64,000 nt of DNA from Pyropia haitanensis (Eukaryota > Rhodophyta > Bangiophyceae > Bangiales > Bangiaceae). The position numbers were made by a program, and so were the translations under genes. The notes under the pieces were generated by a model. The model saw nothing but the letters and a program-made list of their open reading frames with translations, searched no databases and was not told where the DNA came from. Positions 28,701 to 41,081 of the stretch are shown in pieces. Location: contig SDUX01000150.1 in assembly GCA_008729055.1 (NCBI GenBank), positions 9,077-73,076 of the forward strand. The letters run 5' to 3'. Within the stretch, counting starts at the first letter, position 1, and each line of letters begins with the position of its first letter.

Positions 28701-29655
28701 GTGGGTAAGAAGCGGCCGACCACCCCATGCACGACCGTGCGGGTGGAACCTCGGACATGGAGCGGGTGGATCTATGGCTGGAATGAGGGATGCGCGCCAA
28801 TTCGGCCGCCGGATCGTGTGCAGCATCGCTGTAGACGCAAAAGTGGGCAAAAGTGGGCAAAAGTGGGCAAAAGTGGGTAGGAAGTGGGTAAGAAGTGGGC
28901 AAAAAGTGGGCGAAAAGGGGGCCAAATTGGGACACAAATGGGCAATTGGCGGCAAGAAGTTTCCATAACTGCAAAGAAAATTCACGTGAAAGTCGCCAGA
29001 AAGTGGTCCAACAGTGGCCACAAAGTGCGCCCCGCCACCCAAACTGTCCACTGCGTGTTCCGCCCGTCACACTGGCGTGGACGGTGTGAGGGCGGAACTT
29101 TTGTCGCCGACCGTCACACCTGGCTGTGGGGACCCCCACGTGGCAAAAAGCATTCCACAAAATTGACACGTGGAAACCGGCGCTCCACAAAATACTCGTT
29201 GCATCCAACGGACGCGCCAACAAACGGGTCGGCCAACCACCCCATGCACGACGGTGCGGGTGGAACCTCGGACGTCGAGCGGGCGGATGTATGGCTGGAA
29301 TAAAGGATGCGAGCCAATTCGGCCGCCGGAGCGCGTGCAGCATTGCTGTACACGCAAAAGTGGGCAAAAGTGGGCAACAGTGGGCAAAAGTGGGTAAGAA
29401 GCGGCCGACCACCCCATGCACGACCGTGCGGGTGGAACCTCGGACATGGAGCGGGTGGATCTATGGCTGGAATGAGGGATGCGCGCCAATTCGGCCGCCG
29501 GATCGTGTGCAGCATCGCTGTAGACGCAAAAGTGGGCAAAAGTGGGCAAAAGTGGGCAAAAGTGGGTAGGAAGTGGGTAAGAAGTGGGCAAAAAGTGGGC
29601 GAAAAGGGGGCCAAATTGGGACACAAATGGGCAATTGGCGGCAAGGAGTTTCCAT

Positions 29656-32600
29656 GGTCGTGGCCGGGCGGCCAGTGGCGGCGGTGCGCCGGCTGCGGCG
29701 GCGATTTTCGGCGGCAGCGGGGAGGCGGCGACGGACGACGGGGCGCCGGCGGCTCGCGGCCGACCCGCCGACACGGACGGGTTGGTGGCGGAGGGCTGTG
29801 GCGGGGTGGGAAGTGGCAGCGGCAGCGGTGACGGGTCGGCGCTTGGTAGGAAGAGGCGACCCCTCCCCGTTCGACCTCCCACGCCCGCCTTGACCGCCGT
29901 TACGGCCTCCCACGCTGCCGCCATGGAGGCGAGTGGAGGCGCGGTCGCGGCGGTGGCGGTATTGGTCGGCGGCGGTGCGGCGGCGTCGGCGACCGGCAGC
30001 GCACCGGGGGCGCTGCGAGCGTGATGGCGGCGGATGGGGCGTGCGTGGGCGGGGGCGGGGGTGGCGGGGGAGAGTGGCTAGACGGGGGGCGGGATCCCTC
30101 CTTGTCGCCCCCCCCGCCTCCGCCACGCGCTCCACCACCACCTTCGTCGCCAGCGGCACGACGGCGCGAGGTGGAGTCATGGCGGCGACGGCAGCGACGG
30201 CCGGCGGTGGCGTTGCGGGCGTGGCGGCTGCCGGTGCGCCGCTAGCGGGGGGATGGCTGCGTGCCGGGGGAGTTAGGGGTGCCGGCAGGAGTCTCGGGGG
30301 GGGGGTGATGCTGAACGGCGGCGGGAACTCCCCTCTTGCCAACCGCCCCACGCCCGCCAACGCCGTCCTGCCCCCCACGCCGTCGCCATGATGGCGAGTG
30401 GCGGCGGCGCGGCGGCAGAGATGGTGGCAGGTGGTGGCTGCGCGGCGGCGGCGGCGACCGACGAGACGACCTCCACGGTGGGCGCCCTGGCGGCGACGGC
30501 TGGCAAGCAAAGCGGCGGGGGTGGCGCTGGCGGCGGGGGGTAGTTGGTCGGCGGCGGGGGGCGACTCTTCTCTGTGCGCTTCCCCACCACCGCCAGGGAC
30601 GCTGCCGACAACTTCCACACTGTCGCCGGGGCGGCCGGTGTTAGGGGCGCGGCGGTGGCCACCTCCCTCTCCGACAGCGGGGGGATGGCGCGCGGCGACG
30701 GCACGGCGGCGGCAGCGGAGACGGCTGTTGGCGGCGCGGCCTGGGCGGCGGCCGGCGACGGGCACGTCCCTGCGGGCCGAGTGTCGGCTCGGGGGATCGG
30801 GAGTGGTAATGGTGGCGTCGTGGGCGGTGGGGGGGTGGCGCTTGGCGGCGGGGGGGGTTTCGTCTCTTCAGCGCCCCTACGCTCACTGGCGACGGCCTGG
30901 GGCCCCCGACGCCGCCGCGATGGCGACGCGAGGTGTCGGCGCGGCGTCAGCGGCGACAGGCGGTGCGCCAGCCACGTTGGGCGGCCTGGCGGCGGCGGCC
31001 GGCGGGCGTGTTGGCGGGGACGGTGCTGGCGGCTGGGGGGTGTGGCTCAGTCCGCGTCGCCGGCCACCCACGGCGGGATGACGCCGCCCGCGCGCGCTGC
31101 GGCGCCGCCCGCGCCGCCGTCGGCCGCCGCGCGGAGCCGCGTTGGTCAGGCGGCCGGCCCAGTCCGGACCCCCCCCCCCCGCCGCCCCCTGCGCGTACCC
31201 GCGCTGCCCGACGCTGGCGGCGGCGCGCCCGGGCCCGTCGGCGGCGGCGGCGGCGGCGCCGACGCGCCGAGCGTCCGCCCCGCCTGGCTCGACGACGGCG
31301 GCAGCGACGGTGGCGGCGGCTGGGGCGGGGAGGGGGGGCGGGGAGGGGGGCGCCCGCGCCCGCCCGCGCCTCGCGCCGGCGGCACGGCAGGCGCGCCGTC
31401 TCGCGGCGCGCCGCGCGCGTCGGGCGGTGGCCGCCGCGGGGGGCGCCTCCACCACGGACGGCGACGACGACGAGGGCGGGGCCGTTGTGGTGCCGCCGCG
31501 GCGGCGGCGGCAGCGGGTGGCGTCGGCCACCGTCGGCGGGGGCGGCTCAATGTCGCCACCGCCCGGCGCGGACGGCGGCGGGGGTGACCGGCCACCGCCG
31601 GCCGATGGCAGCGATGGCCACCGCATCGACGGTGGCGGCGGCAGGCCGCGCCGCGTCAAGCCCAAGGCGCCGCCACCGTCGGAAGGTCGCGATGACGACG
31701 CCATCGGCGACGCCGACAATGACAGCAGCGACTGGGGCGACGGCCCCCTCCCCCCCTCCCCCCCGCGGGCGGCGCCAACGAGGAGCTCCCCCCCCCGGCG
31801 CCGCCCAGCTCCGCCTCACAATCCGCGCCGTCGCGGTGGTCACGGCCCCCCCGCCCCCCCCCGCGGCGCGCATCAGCACCGTCGCGCGGCACCTGGGCCT
31901 AGCCATTGGCGGCGGTCCGTACAAGGCGCTGCACGGGAGCCTCGGCAAGCTCGTGACCGCGGCGGCCTCACCCTGACGCTGAAGCCGTTCAAGGGCGGCG
32001 GCAACACCGGCGACGCCCGCGGGCACCGCCGCTACGCGCTGCTGCGGGGGTGGCCGCCGCCACGCTCGCGGCGGCGTGAAGGGACGGCCACGCCCGGGGG
32101 GCGGGCGGCCGCGCCGCCCGCCGCCGGCGGGGGTCACGCCCCTGCCGCCCCCCCCCGCCGCCACCGCCACCCGCCAATGACCGCGCCGCTGCCGTGGCGC
32201 CAGAGGACGACCCGCAGCAGGTGCGACCATGCCGCCGCCGCCGTCGGATACAGACTGGGACGAGGAGGGAGCGCCAGCTGGGCCGCCGCCGACAGCGGCG
32301 GCTCGTCGTCTTTGGGGTCTCTGCTGACGAGGCGGGCGCGGCGGCGGCGGTGGCGGCGGCGGCGGGCCAGCGCGGGCGTACCGTCCCACGCGCCCGCCGG
32401 TCGGCGGCGCGCTCCACCGCGGCGGCCGCTGGCGCCGCCGTCACTGCCGCCGCGGCCGCCGCGCGGTGCTGCCGCCGCTGCACGCGCTCGTGCTGCGGGT
32501 AGCCCGGTGGCGGCGGCGGGGACGGGCGCGGCGGCCGGGCGGCGGCGGCGGCGGCGCGGTCGCCCCCGGGCGGCAACGGCCGCGTCGGGGTACGAGAGCG

Positions 32601-33315
32601 ACGCGGCCGCGTCGGGGTACGACAGCGACGCAGCCGCGTCGGGTACGACAGCGACGCGGCCGCGTCGGGGTACGACAGCGACGCGGCCGCGTCGGGGTAC
32701 GACAGCGACGCGGCCGCGTCGGCGTCTGGGAGCGCCTCGGCCGCGTCGTCGGTGCTGCCAACCCCCCCGCGCTCCCCCCCCCCCAGTCCCCCCCACGGCG
32801 TGCCCCCCCCCCCCCCCCCCCAGGCGGCGCGGCCGCGCCGCCGCCGCCGCCGCCGCCGCCCCCCGCCCTCCCCGTCGACACGGTCTACGCCGTCGCCACC
32901 GGCGCGCCTCTTCCCCCACCACCGCCGCCACACGGCGCGGTCGTTGCCGACGCGGCCGCCGCGGCGGCCGGCGGCGGCGGCCACGCCCCCCCCCCCCCGC
33001 GGCGGGCGCCCCTGGCGCCGCGGCGGGCGGCCCCCTCCCCGCCGCGGCGCTGCAGGCCGCCGTCCGGGCGGCGCTCGCCGACGGCCCGGCCGGCGTTGCG
33101 TGGCGCACCGCCGACGTGGCGTGGGTGCTCTTTGTGCCGCCCGCCACCGCGGCGGACCGCTCGCGCATCTACCGGCGCGTCTGGGCCGCGCTGGCGCGCT
33201 CGTCGTGCGGGCGACGTGGCCGTCACGCACACGCCGCCGCCGTTGGCGGTGTGCGGGCGGCGCGGGGTGTCGGTGGGGGGGCGCCGGGGGGGGGGGCGCC
33301 CAAGCAGTGGGTTTT

Positions 33316-33346
<31 letters not shown>

Positions 33347-34153
33347 AGGTCGTCCCGTGGCCCCACGCGGGGCGCTGTGTACGCGGCGCTCGAGGCGGCG
33401 GCGGAGGTGCCGGGGGGTGGGGGCGGGGGAGGGCGCCCACCGGGCACGCGGGAGGGGGCCGCTGGGGGGGGGTGGGGGGGGGGGGTGGCTAATGGCGAGC
33501 GGCCGATGGGGGGGGTTGCGGCGCCATGCGTGCGGCGCAGAGGGGATGCGGGGCGGGCGCGCCCCGTCGCGGAGCCCAACCCGACGCCGGTGCGGCGCTG
33601 GGTGGAGGGCGATGGGGGGAGCAGAAAGGGTGGGGGTGCCGCCTCAGCCTGCGACAGCGACGCCAACCCCCCCCCCCCCACCGCTCCACCGCCACCACCG
33701 CCACAGCGACCACAACCACCGCCACCGCCATCGCTATTGGCGGCGGCCGCCGGCGCCACCGCGGCTGCCGCGCACACCGGGCTGCGCCACCGCCGCCACC
33801 GGCCGGCGTCGCTGCCTGGGGTTCCCCGCTTTTGGGGGCCCCCGCTTGCGCCGCTGCCATCCTGCGGTTACTTTGGCCACAGGGTGAGGAGGGGGCGGCG
33901 CGGGGGGCAGGGGGGGGCGGGAGGGGGGGTGCGCACCGCATGGACGCGTCCCTCCCCCCCGCGGCAGCGCGGAGCGGCCGCGCCGGCGTCGCCAACGTCG
34001 CTGACCCCCCCCCCCCCACTGACGACGGCGGGTCCCCGCCTTCTCCGGCGGTGGCGGGGCGGCGTCCCCCCCTGCAGCCGCGGGCAGACGCAGTGACGGC
34101 GAGAGCCCCCCCCCCACTGACGACGGCGGGTCCCCCGCCTTCTCCGGCGCGGT
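29656..34153. other. GC-rich segment X, copy 1
   Basis: Non-satellite DNA of extreme GC content between two satellite blocks. It contains degenerate internal repeats (similar C-rich blocks near 29,846, 30,322, 30,562 and 30,858), a 27-bp minisatellite at 32,579-32,712 and a run of 29 G at 33,318-33,346. It corresponds to copy 2 (38,656-43,214), but the reading frames intact in copy 2 are broken here, for example by a missing T near 31,953 and a missing G in the third minisatellite unit. I annotate no gene here; long open frames on both strands are expected from the composition. Confidence 0.85.
32579..32712 (+). repeat. 27-bp minisatellite, X copy 1
   Basis: Five 27-bp units encoding AASGYDSDA-like peptides in one frame, matching 41,591-41,725 in copy 2. 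One unit lacks a G (TCGGGTACG for TCGGGGTACG), which shifts the frame. Confidence 0.85.
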
Positions 34154-37100
34154 GATCTATGGCTGGAATGAAGGATGCGCGTCAATTCGGCCGCCGGATC
34201 GTGTGCAGCATCGCTGTAGACGCAAAAGTGGGCAAAAGTGGGCAACAGTGGGCAAAAGTGGGTAAGAAGCGGCCGACCACCCCATGCACGACCGTGCGGG
34301 TGGAACCTCGGACATCAAGCGGGTGGATCTATGGTTGGAATGAAGGATGCGCGTCAATTCGGCCGCCGGATCGTGTGCAGCATCGCTGTAGACGCAAAAG
34401 TGGGCAAAAGTGGGCAAAAGTGGGCAAAAGTGGGTAGGAAGTGGGTAAGAAGTGGGCAAAAAGTGGGCGAAAAGGGGGCCAAATTGGGACACAAATGGGC
34501 AATTGGCGGCAAGAAGTTTCCATAACTGCAAAGAAAATTCACGTGAAAGTCGCCAGAAAGTGGTCCAACAGTGGCCACAAAGTGCGCCCCGCCACCCAAA
34601 CTGTCCACTGCGTGTTCCGCCCGTCACACTGGCGTGGACGGTGTGAGGGCGGAACTTTTGTCGCCGACCGTCACACCTGGCTGTGGGGACCCCCACGTGG
34701 CAAAAAGCATTCCACAAATTTGACACGTGGAAACCGGCGCTCCACAAAATACTCGTTGCATCCAACGGACGCGCCAACAAACGGGTCGGCCAACACCCCA
34801 TGCACGACGGTGCGGGTGGAACCTCGGACGTCGAGCGGGCGGATGTATGGCTGGAATAAAGGATGCGAGCCAATTCGGCCGCCGGAGCGCGTGCAGCATT
34901 GCTGTACACGCAAAAGTGGGCAAAAGTGGGCAACAGTGGGCAAAGTGGGTAAGAAGCGGCCGACCACCCCATGCACGACCGTGCGGGTGGAACCTCGGAC
35001 ATGGAGCGGGTGGATCTATGGCTGGAATGAGGGATGCGCGCCAATTCGGCCGCCGGATCGTGTGCAGCATCGCTGTAGACGCAAAAGTGGGCAAAAGTGG
35101 GCAAAAGTGGGCAAAAGTGGGTAGGAAGTGGGTAAGAAGTGGGCAAAAAGTGGGCGAAAAGGGGGCCAAATTGGGACACAAATGGGCAATTGGCGGCAAG
35201 GAGTTTCCATAACTGCAAAGAAAATTCACGTGAAAGTCGCCAGAAAGTGGTCCAACAGTGGCCACAAAGTGCGCCCCGCCACCCAAACTGTCCACTGCGT
35301 GTTCCGCCCGTCACACTGGCGTGGACGGTGTGAGGGCGGAACTTTTGTCGCCGACCGTCACACCTGGCTGTGGGGACCCCCACGTGGCAAAAAGCATTCC
35401 ACAAAATTGACACGTGGAAACCGGCGCTCCACAAAATACTCGTTGCATCCAACGGACGCGCCAACAAACGGGTCGGCCAACCACCCCATGCACGACGGTG
35501 CGGGTGGAACCTCGGACGTCGAGCGGGCGGATGTATGGCTGGAATAAAGGATGCGAGCCAATTCGGCCGCCGGAGCGCGTGCAGCATTGCTGTACACGCA
35601 AAAGTGGGCAAAAGTGGGCAACAGTGGGCAAAAGTGGGTAAGAAGCGGCCGACCACCCCATGCACGACCGTGCGGGTGGAACCTCGGACATCAAGCGGGT
35701 GGATCTATGGTTGGAATGAAGGATGCGCGTCAATTCGGCCGCCGGATCGTGTGCAGCATCGCTGTAGACGCAAAAGTGGGCAAAAGTGGGCAAAAGTGGG
35801 CAAAAGTGGGTAGGAAGTGGGTAAGAAGTGGGCAAAAAGTGGGCGAAAAGGGGGCCAAATTGGGACACAAATGGGCAATTGGCGGCAAGAAGTTTCCATA
35901 ACTGCAAAGAAAATTCACGTGAAAGTCGCCAGAAAGTGGTCCAACAGTGGCCACAAAGTGCGCCCCGCCACCCAAACTGTCCACTGCGTGTTCCGCCCGT
36001 CACACTGGCGTGGACGGTGTGAGGGCGGAACTTTTGTCGCCGACCGTCACACCTGGCTGTGGGGACCCCCACGTGGCAAAAAGCATTCCACAAATTTGAC
36101 ACGTGGAAACCGGCGCTCCACAAAATACTCGTTGCATCCAACGGACGCGCCAACAAACGGGTCGGCCAACCACCCCATGCACGACGGTGCGGGTGGAACC
36201 TCGGACGTCGAGCGGGCGGATGTATGGCTGGAATAAAGGATGCGAGCCAATTCGGCCGCCGGAGCGCGTGCAGCATTGCTGTACACGCAAAAGTGGGCAA
36301 AAGTGGGCAACAGTGGGCAAAAGTGGGTAAGAAGCGGCCGACCACCCCATGCACGACCGTGCGGGTGGAACCTCGGACATGGAGCGGGTGGATCTATGGC
36401 TGGAATGAGGGATGCGCGCCAATTCGGCCGCCGGATCGTGTGCAGCATCGCTGTAGACGCAAAAGTGGGCAAAAGTGGGCAAAAGTGGGCAAAAGTGGGT
36501 AGGAAGTGGGTAAGAAGTGGGCAAAAAGTGGGCGAAAAGGGGGCCAAATTGGGACACAAATGGGCAATTGGCGGCAAGAAGTTTCCATAACTGCAAAGAA
36601 AATTCACGTGAAAGTCGCCAGAAAGTGGTCCAACAGTGGCCACAAAGTGCGCCCCGCCACCCAAACTGTCCACTGCGTGTTCCGCCCGTCACACTGGCGT
36701 GGACGGTGTGAGGGCGGAACTTTTGTCGCCGACCGTCACACCTGGCTGTGGGGACCCCCACGTGGCAAAAAGCATTCCACAAAATTGACACGTGGAAACC
36801 GGCGCTCCACAAAATACTCGTTGCATCCAACGGACGCGCCAACAAACGGGTCGGCCAACCACCCCATGCACGACGGTGCGGGTGGAACCTCGGACGTCGA
36901 GCGGGCGGATGTATGGCTGGAATAAAGGATGCGAGCCAATTCGGCCGCCGGAGCGCGTGCAGCATTGCTGTACACGCAAAAGTGGGCAAAAGTGGGCAAC
37001 AGTGGGCAAAAGTGGGTAAGAAGCGGCCGACCACCCCATGCACGACCGTGCGGGTGGAACCTCGGACATCAAGCGGGTGGATCTATGGTTGGAATGAAGG

Positions 37101-38655
37101 ATGCGCGTCAATTCGGCCGCCGGATCGTGTGCAGCATCGCTGTAGACGCAAAAGTGGGCAAAAGTGGGCAAAAGTGGGCAAAAGTGGGTAGGAAGTGGGT
37201 AAGAAGTGGGCAAAAAGTGGGCGAAAAGGGGGCCAAATTGGGACACAAATGGGCAATTGGCGGCAAGGAGTTTCCATAACTGCAAAGAAAATTCACGTGA
37301 AAGTCGCCAGAAAGTGGTCCAACAGTGGCCACAAAGTGCGCCCCGCCACCCAAACTGTCCACTGCGTGTTCCGCCCGTCACACTGGCGTGGACGGTGTGA
37401 GGGCGGAACTTTTGTCGCCGACCGTCACACCTGGCTGTGGGGACCCCCACGTGGCAAAAAGCATTCCACAAAATTGACACGTGGAAACCGGCGCTCCACA
37501 AAATACTCGTTGCATCCAACGGACGCGCCAACAAACGGGTCGGCCAACCACCCCATGCACGACGGTGCGGGTGGAACCTCGGACGTCGAGCGGGCGGATG
37601 TATGGCTGGAATAAAGGATGCGAGCCAATTCGGCCGCCGGAGCGCGTGCAGCATTGCTGTACACGCAAAAGTGGGCAAAAGTGGGCAACAGTGGGCAAAA
37701 GTGGGTAAGAAGCGGCCGACCACCCCATGCACGACCGTGCGGGTGGAACCTCGGACATGGAGCGGGTGGATCTATGGCTGGAATGAGGGATGCGCGCCAA
37801 TTCGGCCGCCGGATCGTGTGCAGCATCGCTGTAGACGCAAAAGTGGGCAAAAGTGGGCAAAAGTGGGCAAAAGTGGGTAGGAAGTGGGTAAGAAGTGGGC
37901 AAAAAGTGGGCGAAAAGGGGGCCAAATTGGGACACAAATGGGCAATTGGCGGCAAGAAGTTTCCATAACTGCAAAGAAAATTCACGTGAAAGTCGCCAGA
38001 AAGTGGTCCAACAGTGGCCACAAAGTGCGCCCCGCCACCCAAACTGTCCACTGCGTGTTCCGCCCGTCACACTGGCGTGGACGGTGTGAGGGCGGAACTT
38101 TTGTCGCCGACCGTCACACCTGGCTGTGGGGACCCCCACGTGGCAAAAAGCATTCCACAAAATTGACACGTGGAAACCGGCGCTCCACAAAATACTCGTT
38201 GCATCCAACGGACGCGCCAACAAACGGGTCGGCCAACCACCCCATGCACGACGGTGCGGGTGGAACCTCGGACGTCGAGCGGGCGGATGTATGGCTGGAA
38301 TAAAGGATGCGAGCCAATTCGGCCGCCGGAGCGCGTGCAGCATTGCTGTACACGCAAAAGTGGGCAAAAGTGGGCAACAGTGGGCAAAAGTGGGTAAGAA
38401 GCGGCCGACCACCCCATGCACGACCGTGCGGGTGGAACCTCGGACATGGAGCGGGTGGATCTATGGCTGGAATGAGGGATGCGCGCCAATTCGGCCGCCG
38501 GATCGTGTGCAGCATCGCTGTAGACGCAAAAGTGGGCAAAAGTGGGCAAAAGTGGGCAAAAGTGGGTAGGAAGTGGGTAAGAAGTGGGCAAAAAGTGGGC
38601 GAAAAGGGGGCCAAATTGGGACACAAATGGGCAATTGGCGGCAAGGAGTTTCCAT
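34154..38655. repeat. 688-bp satellite array B
   Basis: Six complete unit starts (34,727 to 38,170) plus partial units, same satellite as array A. It is a near-exact copy of 25,152-29,655, including the order of variant units, and belongs to the 9-kb duplication rather than being an independently evolved array. It ends at the same TTTCCAT junction as array A. Confidence 0.97.
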
Positions 38656-40547
38656 GGTCGTGGCCGGGCGGCCAGTGGCGGCGGTGCGCCGGCTGCGGCG
38701 GCGATTTTCGGCGGCAGCGGGGAGGCGGCGACGGACGACGGGGCGCCGGCGGCTCGCGGCCGACCCGCCGACACGGACGGGTTGGTGGCGGAGGGCTGTG
38801 GCGGGGTGGGAAGTGGCAGCGGCAGCGGTGACGGGTCGGCGCTTGGTAGGAAGAGGCGACCCCTCCCCGTTCGACCTCCCACGCCCGCCTTGACCGCCGT
38901 TACGGCCTCCCACGCTGCCGCCATGGAGGCGAGTGGAGGCGCGGTCGCGGCGGTGGCGGTATTGGTCGGCGGCGGTGCGGCGGCGTCGGCGACCGGCAGC
39001 GCACCGGGGGCGCTGCGAGCGTGATGGCGGCGGATGGGGCGTGCGTGGGCGGGGGCGGGGGTGGCGGGGGAGAGTGGCTAGACGGGGGGCGGGATCCCTC
39101 CTTGTCGCCCCCCCCGCCTCCGCCACGCGCTCCACCACCACCTTCGTCGCCAGCGGCACGACGGCGCGAGGTGGAGTCATGGCGGCGACGGCAGCGACGG
39201 CCGGCGGTGGCGTTGCGGGCGTGGCGGCTGCCGGTGCGCCGCTAGCGGGGGGATGGCTGCGTGCCGGGGGAGTTAGGGGTGCCGGCAGGAGTCTCGGGGG
39301 GGGGGTGATGCTGAACGGCGGCGGGAACTCCCCTCTTGCCAACCGCCCCACGCCCGCCAACGCCGTCCTGCCCCCCACGCCGTCGCCATGATGGCGAGTG
39401 GCGGCGGCGCGGCGGCAGAGATGGTGGCAGGTGGTGGCTGCGCGGCGGCGGCGGCGACCGACGAGACGACCTCCACGGTGGGCGCCCTGGCGGCGACGGC
39501 TGGCAAGCAAAGCGGCGGGGGTGGCGCTGGCGGCGGGGGGTAGTTGGTCGGCGGCGGGGGGCGACTCTTCTCTGTGCGCTTCCCCACCACCGCCAGGGAC
39601 GCTGCCGACAACTTCCACACTGTCGCCGGGGCGGCCGGTGTTAGGGGCGCGGCGGTGGCCACCTCCCTCTCCGACAGCGGGGGGATGGCGCGCGGCGACG
39701 GCACGGCGGCGGCAGCGGAGACGGCTGTTGGCGGCGCGGCCTGGGCGGCGGCCGGCGACGGGCACGTCCCTGCGGGCCGAGTGTCGGCTCGGGGGATCGG
39801 GAGTGGTAATGGTGGCGTCGTGGGCGGTGGGGGGGTGGCGCTTGGCGGCGGGGGGGGTTTCGTCTCTTCAGCGCCCCTACGCTCACTGGCGACGGCCTGG
39901 GGCCCCCGACGCCGCCGCGATGGCGACGCGAGGTGTCGGCGCGGCGTCAGCGGCGACAGGCGGTGCGCCAGCCACGTTGGGCGGCCTGGCGGCGGCGGCC
40001 GGCGGGCGTGTTGGCGGGGACGGTGCTGGCGGCTGGGGGGTGTGGCTCAGTCCGCGTCGCCGGCCACCCACGGCGGGATGACGCCGCCCGCGCGCGCTGC
40101 GGCGCCGCCCGCGCCGCCGTCGGCCGCCGCGCGGAGCCGCGTTGGTCAGGCGGCCGGCCCAGTCCGGACCCCCCCCCCCGCCGCCCCCTGCGCGTACCCG
40201 CGCTGCCCGACGCTGGCGGCGGCGCGCCCGGGCCCGTCGGCGGCGGCGGCGGCGGCGCCGACGCGCCGAGCGTCCGCCCCGCCTGGCTCGACGACGGCGG
40301 CAGCGACGGTGGCGGCGGCTGGGGCGGGGAGGGGGGGCGGGGAGGGGGGCGCCCGCGCCGCCCGCGCCTCGCGCCGGCGGCACGGCAGGCGCGCCGTCTC
40401 GCGGCGCGCCGCGCGCGTCGGGCGGTGGCCGCCGCGGGGGGCGCCTCCACCACGGACGGCGACGACGACGAGGGCGGGGCCGTTGTGGTGCCGCCGCGGC
40501 GGCGGCGGCAGCGGGTGGCGTCGGCCACCGTCGGCGGGGGCGGCTCA

Positions 40548-41081
40548 ATGTCGCCACCGCCCGGCGCGGACGGCGGCGGGGGTGACCGGCCACCGCCGGC
40601 CGATGGCAGCGATGGCCACCGCATCGACGGTGGCGGCGGCAGGCCGCGCCGCGTCAAGCCCAAGGCGCCGCCACCGTCGGAAGGTCGCGATGACGACGCC
40701 ATCGGCGACGCCGACAATGACAGCAGCGACTGGGGCGACGGCCCCCTCCCCCCCCTCCCCCCCGCGGGCGGCGCCAACGAGGAGCTCCCCCCCCCCGGCG
40801 CCGCCCAGCTCCGCCTCACAATCCGCGCCGTCGCGGTGGTCACGGCCCCCCCCGCCCCCCCCGCGGCGCGCATCAGCACCGTCGCGCGGCACCTGGGCCT
40901 AGCCATTGGCGGCGGTCCGTACAAGGCGCTGCACGGGAGCCTCGGCAAGCTCGTTGACCGCGGCGGCCTCACCCTGACGCTGAAGCCGTTCAAGGGCGGC
41001 GGCAACACCGGCGACGCCCGCGGGCACCGCCGCTACGCGCTGCTGCGGGGGGTGGCCGCCGCCACGCTCGCGGCGGCGTGA
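40548..41081 (+). CDS. Putative protein with winged-helix-like C-terminus
   Basis: An open frame ending at TGA 41,079-41,081; from ATG 40,548 it gives 177 residues. The frame is open further upstream, so the start is uncertain and an earlier exon is possible. The first half is Gly/Pro/Asp-rich and probably disordered (DDDAIGDADNDSSDWGD). The last 90 residues are compact: a hydrophobic strand (LRLTIRAVAVVTA), then ISTVARHLGLAIGGG, KALHGSLGKLVDRGG and LTLTLKPF, a helix-turn-helix and wing-like order. I do not recognise the family, so DNA binding is inference. The copy 1 counterpart (about 31,547-31,977) is broken twice, once by a missing T. The change from disorder to a compact domain suggests real coding. 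Confidence 0.35.
   Translation: MSPPPGADGGGGDRPPPADGSDGHRIDGGGGRPRRVKPKAPPPSEGRDDDAIGDADNDSSDWGDGPLPPLPPAGGANEELPPPGAAQLRLTIRAVAVVTAPPAPPAARISTVARHLGLAIGGGPYKALHGSLGKLVDRGGLTLTLKPFKGGGNTGDARGHRRYALLRGVAAATLAAA

Larger units (their letters stand above)
1..29655. repeat. 688-bp satellite array A
   Basis: Head-to-tail tandem array with 43 recognisable unit starts, mostly 687-691 bp apart, entering from the left edge of the window. Each unit holds two similar 172-bp sub-repeats (CATGCACGAC[G/C]GTGCGGGTGG recurs 172 bp apart), a run of GTGGGCAAAA repeats, an AT-richer block around TTTCCATAACTGC, and three CACGTG palindromes. Neighbouring units are nearly identical; most differences are one-base changes in G, C or A runs, plus a few linked variants. 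There are no CRISPR-like unique spacers and no rRNA or tRNA. The predicted proteins on both strands are by-products of the repeat. The array ends abruptly at TTTCCAT, where non-satellite DNA begins. Confidence 0.98.

Noticed and set aside
1..29655. Hundreds of open reading frames of 60-800 codons in the satellite
   Set aside because: They repeat with the satellite, overlap on both strands in all frames, and change through one-base indels without loss of the DNA repeat. This is repeat composition, not protein coding.
1..29655. CRISPR array or bacterial repeat cassette
   Set aside because: Units are long and contiguous, with no unique spacers and no cas genes; the surroundings are eukaryotic.
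29461..30765. 434-codon minus-strand frame across the satellite-X junction
   Set aside because: It begins in low-complexity X and ends in satellite, and is duplicated at 38,461-39,765 with the DNA; no domain.
31142..34096. 984-codon open frame in X copy 1
   Set aside because: It is mostly Arg/Pro/Gly/Ala low complexity that passes through several frames of the copy 2 coding fragments; high GC keeps stops rare.
1..38655. Ribosomal DNA spacer repeats
   Set aside because: No 18S, 5.8S, 28S or 5S sequence was recognisable in or beside the arrays.
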